Positions 27,759 through 36,529 of a stretch of DNA of 64,000 bases are shown here, one piece after another (the first letter of the stretch is position 1; the number at the start of each line of letters is the position of its first letter). The DNA is from UBA4782 sp034429195. Its GTDB lineage: Bacteria > Chloroflexota > Anaerolineae > Anaerolineales > Anaerolineaceae. The stretch covers positions 124,001-188,000 of the forward strand of contig DAOUGQ010000005.1 in the NCBI GenBank assembly GCA_034429195.1. The letters run 5' to 3'. Below the pieces are notes generated by a model. It was given only the letters and a program-made list of their open reading frames with translations. It made no database searches and was not told the DNA's origin. A program made the translations under genes and the position numbers.

Positions 27759-28040
27759 TTAAATAATTTCGATCTTGTGCTCAATAATTTCGAGCTCTCT
27801 AAAGTGAAGAGGAATGAAATTTATGACTGACTGTAACACTTTTTGGCATTGAATTCCATCATTTGCAATACAAGCGCAATTAATTCCCGCTTTACTCCAT
27901 GCATCTTGAAAATTCACTTCAGCAATAGAAATATTGAATTCTCGATGCAAGCGGTGAATAAGTGGTTTTATTGCACTCCGTTTTTCCTTTAAGGACCTAC
28001 AGCCAGGTATGCACAAAACAAGATATAGAATTCCGACCAT
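27759..28040 (-). CDS. DUF503 family protein (YlxP-like)
   Basis: 93 residues. MVGILYLVLCIPGCRSLKEKRSAIKPLI is the DUF503 N-terminus, and the protein keeps the typical length. In Firmicutes ylxP lies in the nusA-infB-rbfA operon and is thought to be ribosome-related; here it is instead upstream of an SDR and divergent from folC. The start at 28040 coincides with the beginning of the domain. Confidence 0.85.
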   Translation of the reverse strand: MVGILYLVLCIPGCRSLKEKRSAIKPLIHRLHREFNISIAEVNFQDAWSKAGINCACIANDGIQCQKVLQSVINFIPLHFRELEIIEHKIEII

Positions 28041-28079
28041 TTGGTAATCTCGTAATCTTGTGTTATAAGCCGTACACAC

Positions 28080-28108
28080 TTGCACAATGACTTGGCAAAG
28101 GTTACAAT
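28080..28108 (+). promoter_or_regulatory. Promoter of folC-lon
   Basis: TTGCAC at 28080-28085 and TACAAT at 28103-28108 with 17-bp spacing. The leader is about 27 nt with TAAGGA before the folC ATG. Confidence 0.6.
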
Positions 28109-28141
28109 CCTCATCCGAATTATAACGTAAGGAATAAATAA

Positions 28142-29494
28142 ATGGACTCTGACACCCGTTACCAACAAGCATTGAATTATCTGTACAGTTTTGTTGATTA
28201 TAGTCTGACGAGAGCATTGCGCTATAGTCCAGAGAAGTTCAATCTTAACCGTATGATGAAACTGGCTGAAATTTGTGGAAACCCCCAGGTAGCTTACCCC
28301 GTCATTCATATTGCGGGTACAAAAGGAAAAGGCTCTACCGCTGCAATGATAGCAAGCTGTTTAAAAGCAGCTGGATTTCGAGTTGGTTTATATACATCAC
28401 CCCACCTATCTGAATTCACTGAACGAATTCAAGTTGATAGTGAACAGATCAGTAAAGCAGAGATGGCAGATCTGGTTGAATGGCTCAAACCCTATGTTGA
28501 ACAAGTACCAGAATTGACCACTTTTGAATTAACTACATTATTAGGTTTTAAATATTTCAAAGAAAAAAAAGTTGATTTTGGAGTAATTGAAGTGGGTCTG
28601 GGTGGAAGATTAGATGCGACAAATATTGTGGATCCATTAGTTTCAGTAATCACAGCGCTTTCTATGGACCATATGAGTGTATTAGGGAATACATTGGAAA
28701 AAATAGCATTCGAAAAGGGTGGGATCATCAAACATGGAAAACCCGTTGTGCTTTCTCCACAGAAGCCAGAAGCAGAAGAAGTTATTCAGTCAATTTGTGC
28801 AGAAAGAAACTCCTCTTTGATACAGGTAAATAAGCAAATTCATTTTTGTCCTGTTAAGCATGACCTGAACAACCAGATAATCAAGATATGGAGTGAAATA
28901 GAGGTCAGTAATAAATATGAATCTGATCATCCGATCGAATTGACTATACCTTTATTGGGCTATCATCAAATGGAAAACGCTACAACAGCTTTTGCAGCGT
29001 TATTAGAGGTGGAAAAAGCTGGTTATAATATTCAGGAATCAGACTTAAAAACGGGGTACGCAACTGTAAATTGGCCGGCGAGGTTTGAAATATTGCGGAA
29101 TAATCCTCCCGTCATTGTTGATTCTGCCCATAATCGTGACTCTGCGTTAAAATTACAAAGAACACTTAAAGACTATTTACCAGGTACACCGTTTATTTTA
29201 GTTTTTGGTGCGTCTGAAGATAAAGATGTGGAGGGGATGTTTGCAGAGTTATTGCCTGAAATGGTTCAAGTGATTGCTACCCAATCTGTTCATCCGCGTG
29301 CTATGGATGCAGATGAAATTGTTAAGATCGCCGAGAAGTTTGGGATTCCAGCAAAAGCGATCAAGAATGTGACCGATGCGGTCAACACTGCATTAGATAC
29401 CGCCGGAAACACATGCGGCATTTTGGCTACTGGAAGCCTCTTTATTGCTGCTGCCGTCAGGGATTATTGGTTTTCAATAAAGAAAACATATTAG
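28142..29494 (+). CDS. folC: Folylpolyglutamate synthase / dihydrofolate synthase
   Basis: 450 residues. The Mur-ligase-type ATP loop is HIAGTKGKGSTAAM (about residues 57-70), followed by the folate-family SPHLSEFTERIQ segment. GLGGRLDATN and DSAHN are conserved ligase motifs. The enzyme adds glutamate to (dihydro)folates. It shares a transcript with lon, whose start is close behind. Confidence 0.95.
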   Translation: MDSDTRYQQALNYLYSFVDYSLTRALRYSPEKFNLNRMMKLAEICGNPQVAYPVIHIAGTKGKGSTAAMIASCLKAAGFRVGLYTSPHLSEFTERIQVDSEQISKAEMADLVEWLKPYVEQVPELTTFELTTLLGFKYFKEKKVDFGVIEVGLGGRLDATNIVDPLVSVITALSMDHMSVLGNTLEKIAFEKGGIIKHGKPVVLSPQKPEAEEVIQSICAERNSSLIQVNKQIHFCPVKHDLNNQIIKIWSEIEVSNKYESDHPIELTIPLLGYHQMENATTAFAALLEVEKAGYNIQESDLKTGYATVNWPARFEILRNNPPVIVDSAHNRDSALKLQRTLKDYLPGTPFILVFGASEDKDVEGMFAELLPEMVQVIATQSVHPRAMDADEIVKIAEKFGIPAKAIKNVTDAVNTALDTAGNTCGILATGSLFIAAAVRDYWFSIKKTY

Positions 29495-29518
29495 ATAAAA
29501 GGAATGACCGAGGAATAC

Positions 29519-31957
29519 ATGAAATTTGATGAATGGTTCCCCAAACAGGAAATGAATGAAGAGTTTAGTTCATCTCTTCACCAGCGTACTGATGAGCTTT
29601 ATCGTATTCCTGACGCAGAGCCTGATGATGACGGTCTAATTGAATGCCCAGTCATTATTCTGCGTGATATTGTCGTATTTCCACGCATGATATCTCCAAT
29701 TTTCGTAGTTCCAGGGCAAAATATGCTGGCTATCATGGAAGCCCAACATAATATGCAGACAATGATTGGCTTGGTGCAGAAGGATTCTGAAATCGAAAAT
29801 CCGGAACCAGAAGATTTATTACCCATTGGTGTTGAACTGGCTGTTGGACGATTATTGAATATGCCTGATGGGAATGGTTCAACACTGGTGCAAGGCCGAC
29901 ATCGTGTTCAAGTGATCGAATTCATCCAAAAAGAGCCCTTTTACATTGTCAAAGCTCGCCAGATATTTGAGTCAACAGATGTCAACCGGCAAACAGATGC
30001 ACAGATGCGGACTGCACGTGACCTTTTTGAACGTTGTGTCCAATATGACCGCAGCCTGCCAGATGAGGCTCATTTATTCTCTATAAATATTGCTGAACCA
30101 GGCTGGTTGGCGGATATGATCGCCACCGCATTATCACCTGCTTTCAAAGAAAGACAATCACTTCTTCTACTACCAGATCCTTTGGAGAGATTGAAAAGGG
30201 TCAACAAGCTTTTAGCTCAAGAGCTTGATGTTCTACAGCTAGAAGATGAAATCCAGAATAAGGTACAAAACGAAGTCGATCGATCACAGCGTGAATTCTA
30301 TCTTCGTGAACAAATGAAAGCCATCCAAAATGAATTGGGTGAGGGTGATATATGGGCTAGAGAAATTTCTGAATTACGACAGAAGGTAATGGATACTGAA
30401 CTTCCCCAGTCTGCCAGTGATCAGGCTTTGAAAGAAGTGGAACGGTTGTCTCAAATGCCACCTATGGCTCCGGAAGTAGGGATCATTCGAAATTATCTGG
30501 ATTGGATATTGGAATTACCATGGGTAAAATCCACAGAAGACAATCTTGATGTTACTCATGCTGCGAAAATACTAGAAGAGCATCATTTTGGTTTAGGTAA
30601 AGCGAAAGATAGAATCCTGGAATATATCGCTGTACGTAGCCTGAAGCCCAAAAAGACCAAGCAACCCATCTTGTGTTTTGTTGGTCCTCCGGGTACAGGA
30701 AAAACATCATTGGGAAAATCGATCGCAGATGCTTTGGGCAGGAATTTTGTCAGGTTATCTTTGGGTGGAGTAAGGGACGAAGCTGAAATCCGAGGTCACA
30801 GGCGTACGTACATAGGCGCGCTACCTGGTAGAATATTGCAGACGATGCGCAGAGCTGGCACGATAAATCCATTATTTATGCTGGATGAGGTTGACAAGTT
30901 AGGCACTGACTTTCGAGGGGATCCAGCTTCAGCGTTGTTGGAAGTTTTAGATCCTGAACAGAATCAGGCTTTCTCTGATCATTTTCTTGAGCTTGATTAC
31001 GATCTGTCACATGTCATGTTCATAACTACTGCAAATGTGCTTTCCACTATTCCTGCAGCGTTGATCGACCGTATGGAAATCATTGAGTTTCCAGGATATA
31101 TTGAGGAGGAAAAATTAGAAATTGCACGGCGGTTCTTAATCCCACGACAGATTGAAGAAAGTGGGCTTGAGGATACTGAATTAAGATTCAAAGATGCTGC
31201 CTTGAGGCGTATCATTCGTGAATACACATATGAAGCAGGTGTACGTGACCTCGAACGAGAGATCGGGATGATTTGTCGAAAGACCGCCAGGTTAAAATCC
31301 GAAAAGAAGAAGTTCGCACATGTACTTGAAGTTGATTCACTGGAAAAGTATCTTGGACCTCCTCAATTCTTCACAACGGAGAAAGAGCGCGAAGATGAAA
31401 TTGGTGTCGCTACAGCCATAGCTTGGACAGAGAATGGTGGCGAAATAATGCCCGTTGAAACCCTGATAGTTGAAGGAAAAGGGAATCTACAAATTACCGG
31501 GCAAGTGGGCGATATCATGCAAGAATCAGCACAAGCGGGTCTTTCTTACTTGAAATCTCGGGCAAGAGGATTTGGAATCGATCCTGAATCTTTTGAGCAT
31601 CTGGATATACATATTCATATTCCAGAAGGTGCAATCCCCAAAGATGGTCCAAGCGCAGGGATAACGATCGCAACAGCTTTGATTTCTTCATTTACCAATA
31701 GGAAAATTTATAAAGATATTGCTATGACAGGAGAGATTACTTTACGTGGAAAAGTACTGCCAGTGGGAGGGATACGCGAAAAAATACTGGCTGCTCATCG
31801 GGCTGGAATTAAAACGGTAATGATCCCAGAGCGAAATATGAAAGACCTTGTAGATGTACCAAAGAAGGTAAAGGAAGATCTGAAGATCATCCCTGTGGAG
31901 CATATGGATCATGTATTGGAAGTAGCTATGTATCCGGCTGAGATAAAAAAGGGATGA
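29519..31957 (+). CDS. lon: ATP-dependent protease Lon
   Basis: About 812 residues. The N-terminal substrate-binding domain begins CPVIILRDIVVFPRM. Walker A is GPPGTGKTSLGKS, Walker B is FMLDEVDKL, and the protease dyad is Ser in PKDGPSAG with Lys in TLRGKVLPVGG. It degrades misfolded and regulatory proteins in the cytosol. The ATG at 29519 has GAGGA 4 bases upstream; an alternative ATG at 29504 is immediately adjacent to its AAAAGGA, an unworkable spacing. Followed by a terminator. Confidence 0.96.
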   Translation: MKFDEWFPKQEMNEEFSSSLHQRTDELYRIPDAEPDDDGLIECPVIILRDIVVFPRMISPIFVVPGQNMLAIMEAQHNMQTMIGLVQKDSEIENPEPEDLLPIGVELAVGRLLNMPDGNGSTLVQGRHRVQVIEFIQKEPFYIVKARQIFESTDVNRQTDAQMRTARDLFERCVQYDRSLPDEAHLFSINIAEPGWLADMIATALSPAFKERQSLLLLPDPLERLKRVNKLLAQELDVLQLEDEIQNKVQNEVDRSQREFYLREQMKAIQNELGEGDIWAREISELRQKVMDTELPQSASDQALKEVERLSQMPPMAPEVGIIRNYLDWILELPWVKSTEDNLDVTHAAKILEEHHFGLGKAKDRILEYIAVRSLKPKKTKQPILCFVGPPGTGKTSLGKSIADALGRNFVRLSLGGVRDEAEIRGHRRTYIGALPGRILQTMRRAGTINPLFMLDEVDKLGTDFRGDPASALLEVLDPEQNQAFSDHFLELDYDLSHVMFITTANVLSTIPAALIDRMEIIEFPGYIEEEKLEIARRFLIPRQIEESGLEDTELRFKDAALRRIIREYTYEAGVRDLEREIGMICRKTARLKSEKKKFAHVLEVDSLEKYLGPPQFFTTEKEREDEIGVATAIAWTENGGEIMPVETLIVEGKGNLQITGQVGDIMQESAQAGLSYLKSRARGFGIDPESFEHLDIHIHIPEGAIPKDGPSAGITIATALISSFTNRKIYKDIAMTGEITLRGKVLPVGGIREKILAAHRAGIKTVMIPERNMKDLVDVPKKVKEDLKIIPVEHMDHVLEVAMYPAEIKKG

Positions 31958-32017
31958 TCAGATACCGATAAATAGCATCTGTTTGACTCAATTCTTATTT
32001 ACCAGAAATATGATTAA

Positions 32018-32046
32018 AAAAAAAGAGCACTTTTTGTGCTCTTTTT
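32018..32046. terminator. Bidirectional terminator between lon and the coiled-coil gene
   Basis: A stem of at least 10 bp, AAAAGAGCAC (32021-32030) with GTGCTCTTTT (32036-32045), has a 5-T loop and A/T runs on both sides. The stop codon of the minus-strand gene lies within its right arm. Confidence 0.85.
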
Positions 32047-32545
32047 ATTGCTCGCTAGCATGTTCATTGGTTTTTTGCTGGGTATCTGGATAGTAAATTA
32101 ATCCCTCAGATTGAAGAGTCTTTATACCATTTCGTACCTGGTTTAATATTCGTTCTAGCTGAACTTCAAAATCATGCAGTGTATCAACAACATATTCATC
32201 GGCTTCGCGTCTCGTTTGATTTGCTTCCTCACGTACCTGCGCAAGTATCTGCTCTGCGCGTGTTTGAGCAGCCTGAACAATGTTGTCACGCTCGACAATT
32301 TGCTCACCTTTTTCTCGTGCGAGATCAAGAGTGCGTTTCGATTCTTCATTTGCCTGAGCCATCAGCCGATCTTTTTGTGCAATGATTTGTTGAGCTTTTT
32401 TAATTTCATCTGGGATTGAAACACGCATCTGGTCAATGATATCCAACATGCGGTCTTCATCAACAATCACGCTATGAGTAAAGGGTATTGATCGGCTTTC
32501 GTTAAATAATTCTTCAAGGCGGTCAACGAGATGCAGAATATCCAT
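32045..32545 (-). CDS. Coiled-coil protein, DivIVA/V-ATPase subunit E-like
   Basis: 166 residues, mostly alpha-helical and charged. From about residue 45 to 145 the pattern of Ala, Glu, Gln, Arg and Leu predicts a long coiled coil (AQQIIAQKDRLMAQANEES and later AEQILAQVREEAN). It has no signal peptide or transmembrane helix. A similar protein is often found next to coaD in Chloroflexota and Firmicutes; function is not established. The ATG at 32545 has AGGAG 5 bases upstream. Confidence 0.7.
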   Translation of the reverse strand: MDILHLVDRLEELFNESRSIPFTHSVIVDEDRMLDIIDQMRVSIPDEIKKAQQIIAQKDRLMAQANEESKRTLDLAREKGEQIVERDNIVQAAQTRAEQILAQVREEANQTRREADEYVVDTLHDFEVQLERILNQVRNGIKTLQSEGLIYYPDTQQKTNEHASEQ

Positions 32546-32615
32546 ACCCACTCCTAATGTTATTGGACAACGAAATCAAGAATATTTCTAATTGTACAAC
32601 AAGTTGACAAATTAA

Positions 32616-33140
32616 TCAGTCTCTCATGGATGTGCTTGGTACTACTTGTTGATCATTTCCCAGCATTTTAAAACTCGATGCCAGGGCCTTTTCCACATGA
32701 GGAGGGACCATACTGCTGACATCTCCATTAAGCGATGCAATTTCCTTTACTGTGGAAGAAGAAAGGAATGAATGCTCTTCATTCGTGATAAATGCTACAA
32801 CTTCAATGGATGGATCTAAACGATGATTAGCCAAAGCTATTTTAAATTCATATTCGAAGTCTGAAAATACCCTCAATCCGCGAACGATCACCTGCGCATT
32901 ACTTTCTTTACAGAATTGAACTGTAAGCCCTGAGTATCCTACTACTCGGATTTTCTTTTCATTTTGAAATGCTTTTTCTGTAAGTTTAATACGCATTTGC
33001 GGGTTAAAAAGTGCATTCTTTAGAGGTTTGTCATATACCGCCACGATCAATTCATCAAATAAACGAGCAGCACGTAAAGCAATATCAATATGCCCATAAT
33101 GAATGGGGTCAAAAGTACCTGGAAAAATTGCTCGTATCAT
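32616..33140 (-). CDS. coaD: Phosphopantetheine adenylyltransferase
   Basis: 174 residues. The nucleotidyltransferase motif AIFPGTFDPIHYGHIDI (HxGH-type) is at the N-terminus. The conserved VRGLRVFSDFEYE segment and the ending FLSSSTVKEIA are standard for CoaD. It makes dephospho-CoA from 4'-phosphopantetheine. The start overlaps the recG stop (TAATG), so translation is coupled; an upstream extension would lie inside recG. Confidence 0.97.
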   Translation of the reverse strand: MIRAIFPGTFDPIHYGHIDIALRAARLFDELIVAVYDKPLKNALFNPQMRIKLTEKAFQNEKKIRVVGYSGLTVQFCKESNAQVIVRGLRVFSDFEYEFKIALANHRLDPSIEVVAFITNEEHSFLSSSTVKEIASLNGDVSSMVPPHVEKALASSFKMLGNDQQVVPSTSMRD

Positions 33141-35635
33141 TAGCTGATATCTCCCTCTCCGCTTTGCCAAAAGCGGTTGACCATTTTTAGTAATGCCTGA
33201 TGCTCTGGCATCGCTAAATCAGGATCAATTTCAAAAATTTGATAAGCCTGTTTCCGTGCTTCTTCAATTAATGAAAGGTCAGTGATCTGTGCCATTCGAA
33301 GATCCATAAAACCGGCCTGACGAGTTCCAAGAAAATCTCCTGGACCTCGCTGCTGAAGATCGCGTTCTGCCAAAACAAAACCGTCATTCGTCTCAGCCAT
33401 TACTGCAAGGCGTTCGTTTTCGAGATCATCTTCATTCTCTGGAATGAGAAGACAGTAAGATTTTTGAGAACCACGACCAACCCTGCCACGAAATTGGTGC
33501 AATTGCGCCAGACCAAATCGGTTTGCTCCTTCGATAACCATAACAGTAGCATTGGGTATGTCAACACCTACTTCGATAACTGAAGTCGATACCAAAATAT
33601 CGTACTTTTTGTCCCGAAAATCGGACATTACTTTATCTTTTTCCTCTGGTTTCATACGCCCGTGTAATAAACCTAACTTGTGGTTTGGGAAAATCTCTTT
33701 TTGTAACCTTTCATATTCATCAACAGCTGCTTTGTTTTCATCACTATTATTTTCGCCCAATTCAACCAGAGGACAGATAATAAAAGCCTGAAAACCTTTT
33801 TGTATTTGGTTTTCGATCAGACGATAGACCCGCTCGCGATCAAGAGGGTGAACTACAAATGTCTCTACAGGTTGTCTTCCTGCGGGCATTTCATCCAAAA
33901 TTGAAACATCCAGGTCTCCATATAAGGTTAATGCTAATGATCTAGGAATGGGTGTTGCTGTCATCACCAATAAGTGTGGGTTTGTTCCCTTAGAGCGCAA
34001 CTTAGCACGTTGCTCTACACCAAATCGATGTTGTTCATCTATTACTACAAATTGCAGGTCATGAAACTCGATAGGATCTTCTAAAAGGGCGTGTGTACCC
34101 ACAATTATCTTAATACTTCCATCGGATAATTCTCTACGAATATCTTCTTTATCTGATGTTGAGGTATCACCAATGAGTAGACGAACTTCATCGGGCTGCA
34201 GAATTGGATTTTCGCCAGTGGTTAATAACCGCAATATCGTCTGATACTGCTGTTCAGCCAGGATGCTCGTGGGAGCCATGTATGCAGCCTGTGAACCGGC
34301 ATGTGTGATAAAAGCAATTGCCAGGGCTGCAATAACGGTTTTACCAGAACCAACATCGCCCTGGATCAAACGATTAAGGGCTCGCCCTGAATCAATATCG
34401 CTGCGAATTTCATTGAGAACCCTCTGTTGTGCCTGCGTTAAAGAATATGGTAAATGACTTATGAGCTGCGCTAAGAAAGAATCATCACTGGGAAATCTTT
34501 TCCCTTCTATTAATTGCAAATTCTTCTTTTGCCTGATCACACCCAATTGCAGCAAGAAGATTTCATCAAAACCCAACCTTCGTTTTGCTGATGTCAATGA
34601 ATCTTGAGAATCAGGGAAATGAATTTGTTGGATAGCTTTTTGAAGCTCCATTAAATGCGCATCTTGAAGAACGGTACCAGGGAGGAATTCATCCAAACGT
34701 GGAGCCCAAAAACTTACAGTTGTATTCATTACTTTACGCAACATTTTATTGGATAACCCTGCAGTAAGTGAATAAACTGGAACAATGCGATTGGTATGAA
34801 GGTGCTCTTGATCTAGAAGTTCCCATTCAGGGTTACTCATCATGAGACGACCCAGATACATATCAAGCTTACCAGAGGCAGCGATCTGTGTACCGGGTTT
34901 CAAGCGGGCTTCGATCCAGGGTTGATTGAACCAGGTCAATCGCAGGCTGCCCGTGCCATCGCTGACAATAGTTTCAGTAAGCTGCAGTTTTCCTCCCCGG
35001 GCAACCCTGTTGGCAGTATTCATTACGGTTGCCATTATTGTTACGGTATCTCCATAATGCAGCCGGTTGATAGGTTCAAGTTTACTGAAATCTACATAGC
35101 GACGCGGAAAATAATAGAGTAGATCGAGAATGGTACTTATACCGAGTTTTTTGTAAAGCTCAGCATTTTTGGGACCAATCATGTTGATATGAGTGATTGG
35201 AGCATAAATACCGAGCTGAGCTTCACCTTTTGCAGGTTTAATCGGTAATTGTTTTAAGGTTTTTTCATTGGAAGTACGAACAGGTTGAGGTGATGATGCA
35301 TTTCCTGTAGTTTCAGGTATTGGTACAACGGATGAAGCATCTTTTGTTTCATCTTTTTTATTCTGAACAGGTGCTTCAGGTACTTCACCAGATTCTTCAA
35401 GGAGGGCAAGGATTTTCTCAACAGCATTTGCTCTCTCTTCAGCTGAATAATCTCCATAAGAAGCCAGATGGGAATAAACTTGATTGATCGTTTCGTTATT
35501 GACTGCAAAGGTCTGTGCTTCGGTACGCCAGGTGTTCGCAAAAAGGGGAAACCCTCCAAAAACTGCACGATTGTCATACTTTCGAGTAATTTCTAACTTT
35601 AAAATTTTTCGTAGTTTTTCAAATGGTGGAATCAT
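33140..35635 (-). CDS. recG: ATP-dependent DNA helicase RecG
   Basis: 831 residues, longer than E. coli RecG (693) owing to an N-terminal extension with a Pro/Glu-rich linker (about 80-150). The wedge/OB domain follows from NMIGPKNAELYKKLGI. Helicase motifs are intact: GDVGSGKT (I), DEQHRFG (II), TATPIPRSL (III), and QFRGRVGRGSQKS (VI) with a C-terminal TLAM-like part. It reverses stalled replication forks. A -10 box 8 bases before the ATG suggests a leaderless message. Confidence 0.96.
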   Translation of the reverse strand: MIPPFEKLRKILKLEITRKYDNRAVFGGFPLFANTWRTEAQTFAVNNETINQVYSHLASYGDYSAEERANAVEKILALLEESGEVPEAPVQNKKDETKDASSVVPIPETTGNASSPQPVRTSNEKTLKQLPIKPAKGEAQLGIYAPITHINMIGPKNAELYKKLGISTILDLLYYFPRRYVDFSKLEPINRLHYGDTVTIMATVMNTANRVARGGKLQLTETIVSDGTGSLRLTWFNQPWIEARLKPGTQIAASGKLDMYLGRLMMSNPEWELLDQEHLHTNRIVPVYSLTAGLSNKMLRKVMNTTVSFWAPRLDEFLPGTVLQDAHLMELQKAIQQIHFPDSQDSLTSAKRRLGFDEIFLLQLGVIRQKKNLQLIEGKRFPSDDSFLAQLISHLPYSLTQAQQRVLNEIRSDIDSGRALNRLIQGDVGSGKTVIAALAIAFITHAGSQAAYMAPTSILAEQQYQTILRLLTTGENPILQPDEVRLLIGDTSTSDKEDIRRELSDGSIKIIVGTHALLEDPIEFHDLQFVVIDEQHRFGVEQRAKLRSKGTNPHLLVMTATPIPRSLALTLYGDLDVSILDEMPAGRQPVETFVVHPLDRERVYRLIENQIQKGFQAFIICPLVELGENNSDENKAAVDEYERLQKEIFPNHKLGLLHGRMKPEEKDKVMSDFRDKKYDILVSTSVIEVGVDIPNATVMVIEGANRFGLAQLHQFRGRVGRGSQKSYCLLIPENEDDLENERLAVMAETNDGFVLAERDLQQRGPGDFLGTRQAGFMDLRMAQITDLSLIEEARKQAYQIFEIDPDLAMPEHQALLKMVNRFWQSGEGDIS

Positions 35636-35643
35636 AGGTTTAT

Positions 35644-35649
35644 TTTACC
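35644..35649 (-). promoter_or_regulatory. Likely -10 box of recG, leaderless start
   Basis: TAAAAT on the minus strand ends 8 bases before the recG ATG, with no Shine-Dalgarno between. No good -35 element is visible at 16-18 bp. Confidence 0.4.
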
Positions 35650-35692
35650 CTAATCTAATCTATATAAATCTTCAGTAGAATTCTCGGGGCTG

Positions 35693-36526
35693 TCACTCTT
35701 CTACAGCTATTCCGAAAGCTTTTTTCCCCCATAATGTAGAAAAGCTAGTATTAGCCGAAATTTCAAAAAAAGGTACAGTAGGAAATAATATTGATGTTTG
35801 TTCTTTTAGAATAGAAAGATCATAATCTTGATGTTCAGCAGATTTGATAAAAACGATATTCTTTAGTTTGTCAAACTCACCAATAAATTCAATGAAGAGT
35901 TCCAATGCCATTTGAGGGGATTTCGCTTTATCAACTGAAGTAAGAAACCCTTCTTCGATCCCAAATATTGAATGAAACCCTATCATCTCTCCTATGATGG
36001 CTTGTGAGGTATCAACATGGTTATTTGCTCGAAGTGCAAGAATATCTGGTGTACAAAGTAATGTAAAAGTGTGAGGAATCCTGGATCGAATAATTGCTTC
36101 GGTTTCTTCCGGATTATTATTCTTTGTATATTCCTGATGTGCAATTTTCACCAGGAATCCTAAACCAACTGCAGTGTTCAATGAATCAATCACTTTAATT
36201 TTATGGCTTCCCTTGCAGGCATTTGCAGCTTTTACGGTTTTTTCATACAAGGGGTTTAGTTGTGATGAAAGAAAAATGCAAAAGATATCGTCATACTCGT
36301 CAGTGATGTGGGAGAAAAACTGGTATAGACTTTCAAATTCAGGTGTTAGCAGTTTCTTTGTTGAAAAATGTTTAGCCATCCTGCTTTCACCTGAAGATGT
36401 TTGATCAATGACAACGGTAATTTGTTCTTCTGATGGAGAAAGATCAATTTCAAGTACAGGAATGTTGGACGTATCCAGCTTTCCAGGAAGTAAACATGAA
36501 GAATCGGTGACGATGCAGCGTTTCAT
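35693..36526 (-). CDS. DegV/FakB-like fatty-acid-binding protein, divergent
   Basis: 277 residues. The start KRCIVTDSSCLLP and the DegV domain arrangement fit FakB proteins, which present fatty acids to the kinase FakA. It sits 3 bases after fakA, an informative pairing. The lipid-binding site is altered. Where FakB proteins have LSGT (its Ser contacts the acyl carboxylate), this one reads LNPL in SSQLNPLYEK. The Thr of the TSQP region appears kept (FSTKKLLTP). It may bind a different ligand or have lost binding; still most likely the partner of the adjacent FakA. Confidence 0.72.
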   Translation of the reverse strand: MKRCIVTDSSCLLPGKLDTSNIPVLEIDLSPSEEQITVVIDQTSSGESRMAKHFSTKKLLTPEFESLYQFFSHITDEYDDIFCIFLSSQLNPLYEKTVKAANACKGSHKIKVIDSLNTAVGLGFLVKIAHQEYTKNNNPEETEAIIRSRIPHTFTLLCTPDILALRANNHVDTSQAIIGEMIGFHSIFGIEEGFLTSVDKAKSPQMALELFIEFIGEFDKLKNIVFIKSAEHQDYDLSILKEQTSILFPTVPFFEISANTSFSTLWGKKAFGIAVEE

Positions 36527-36529
36527 TTA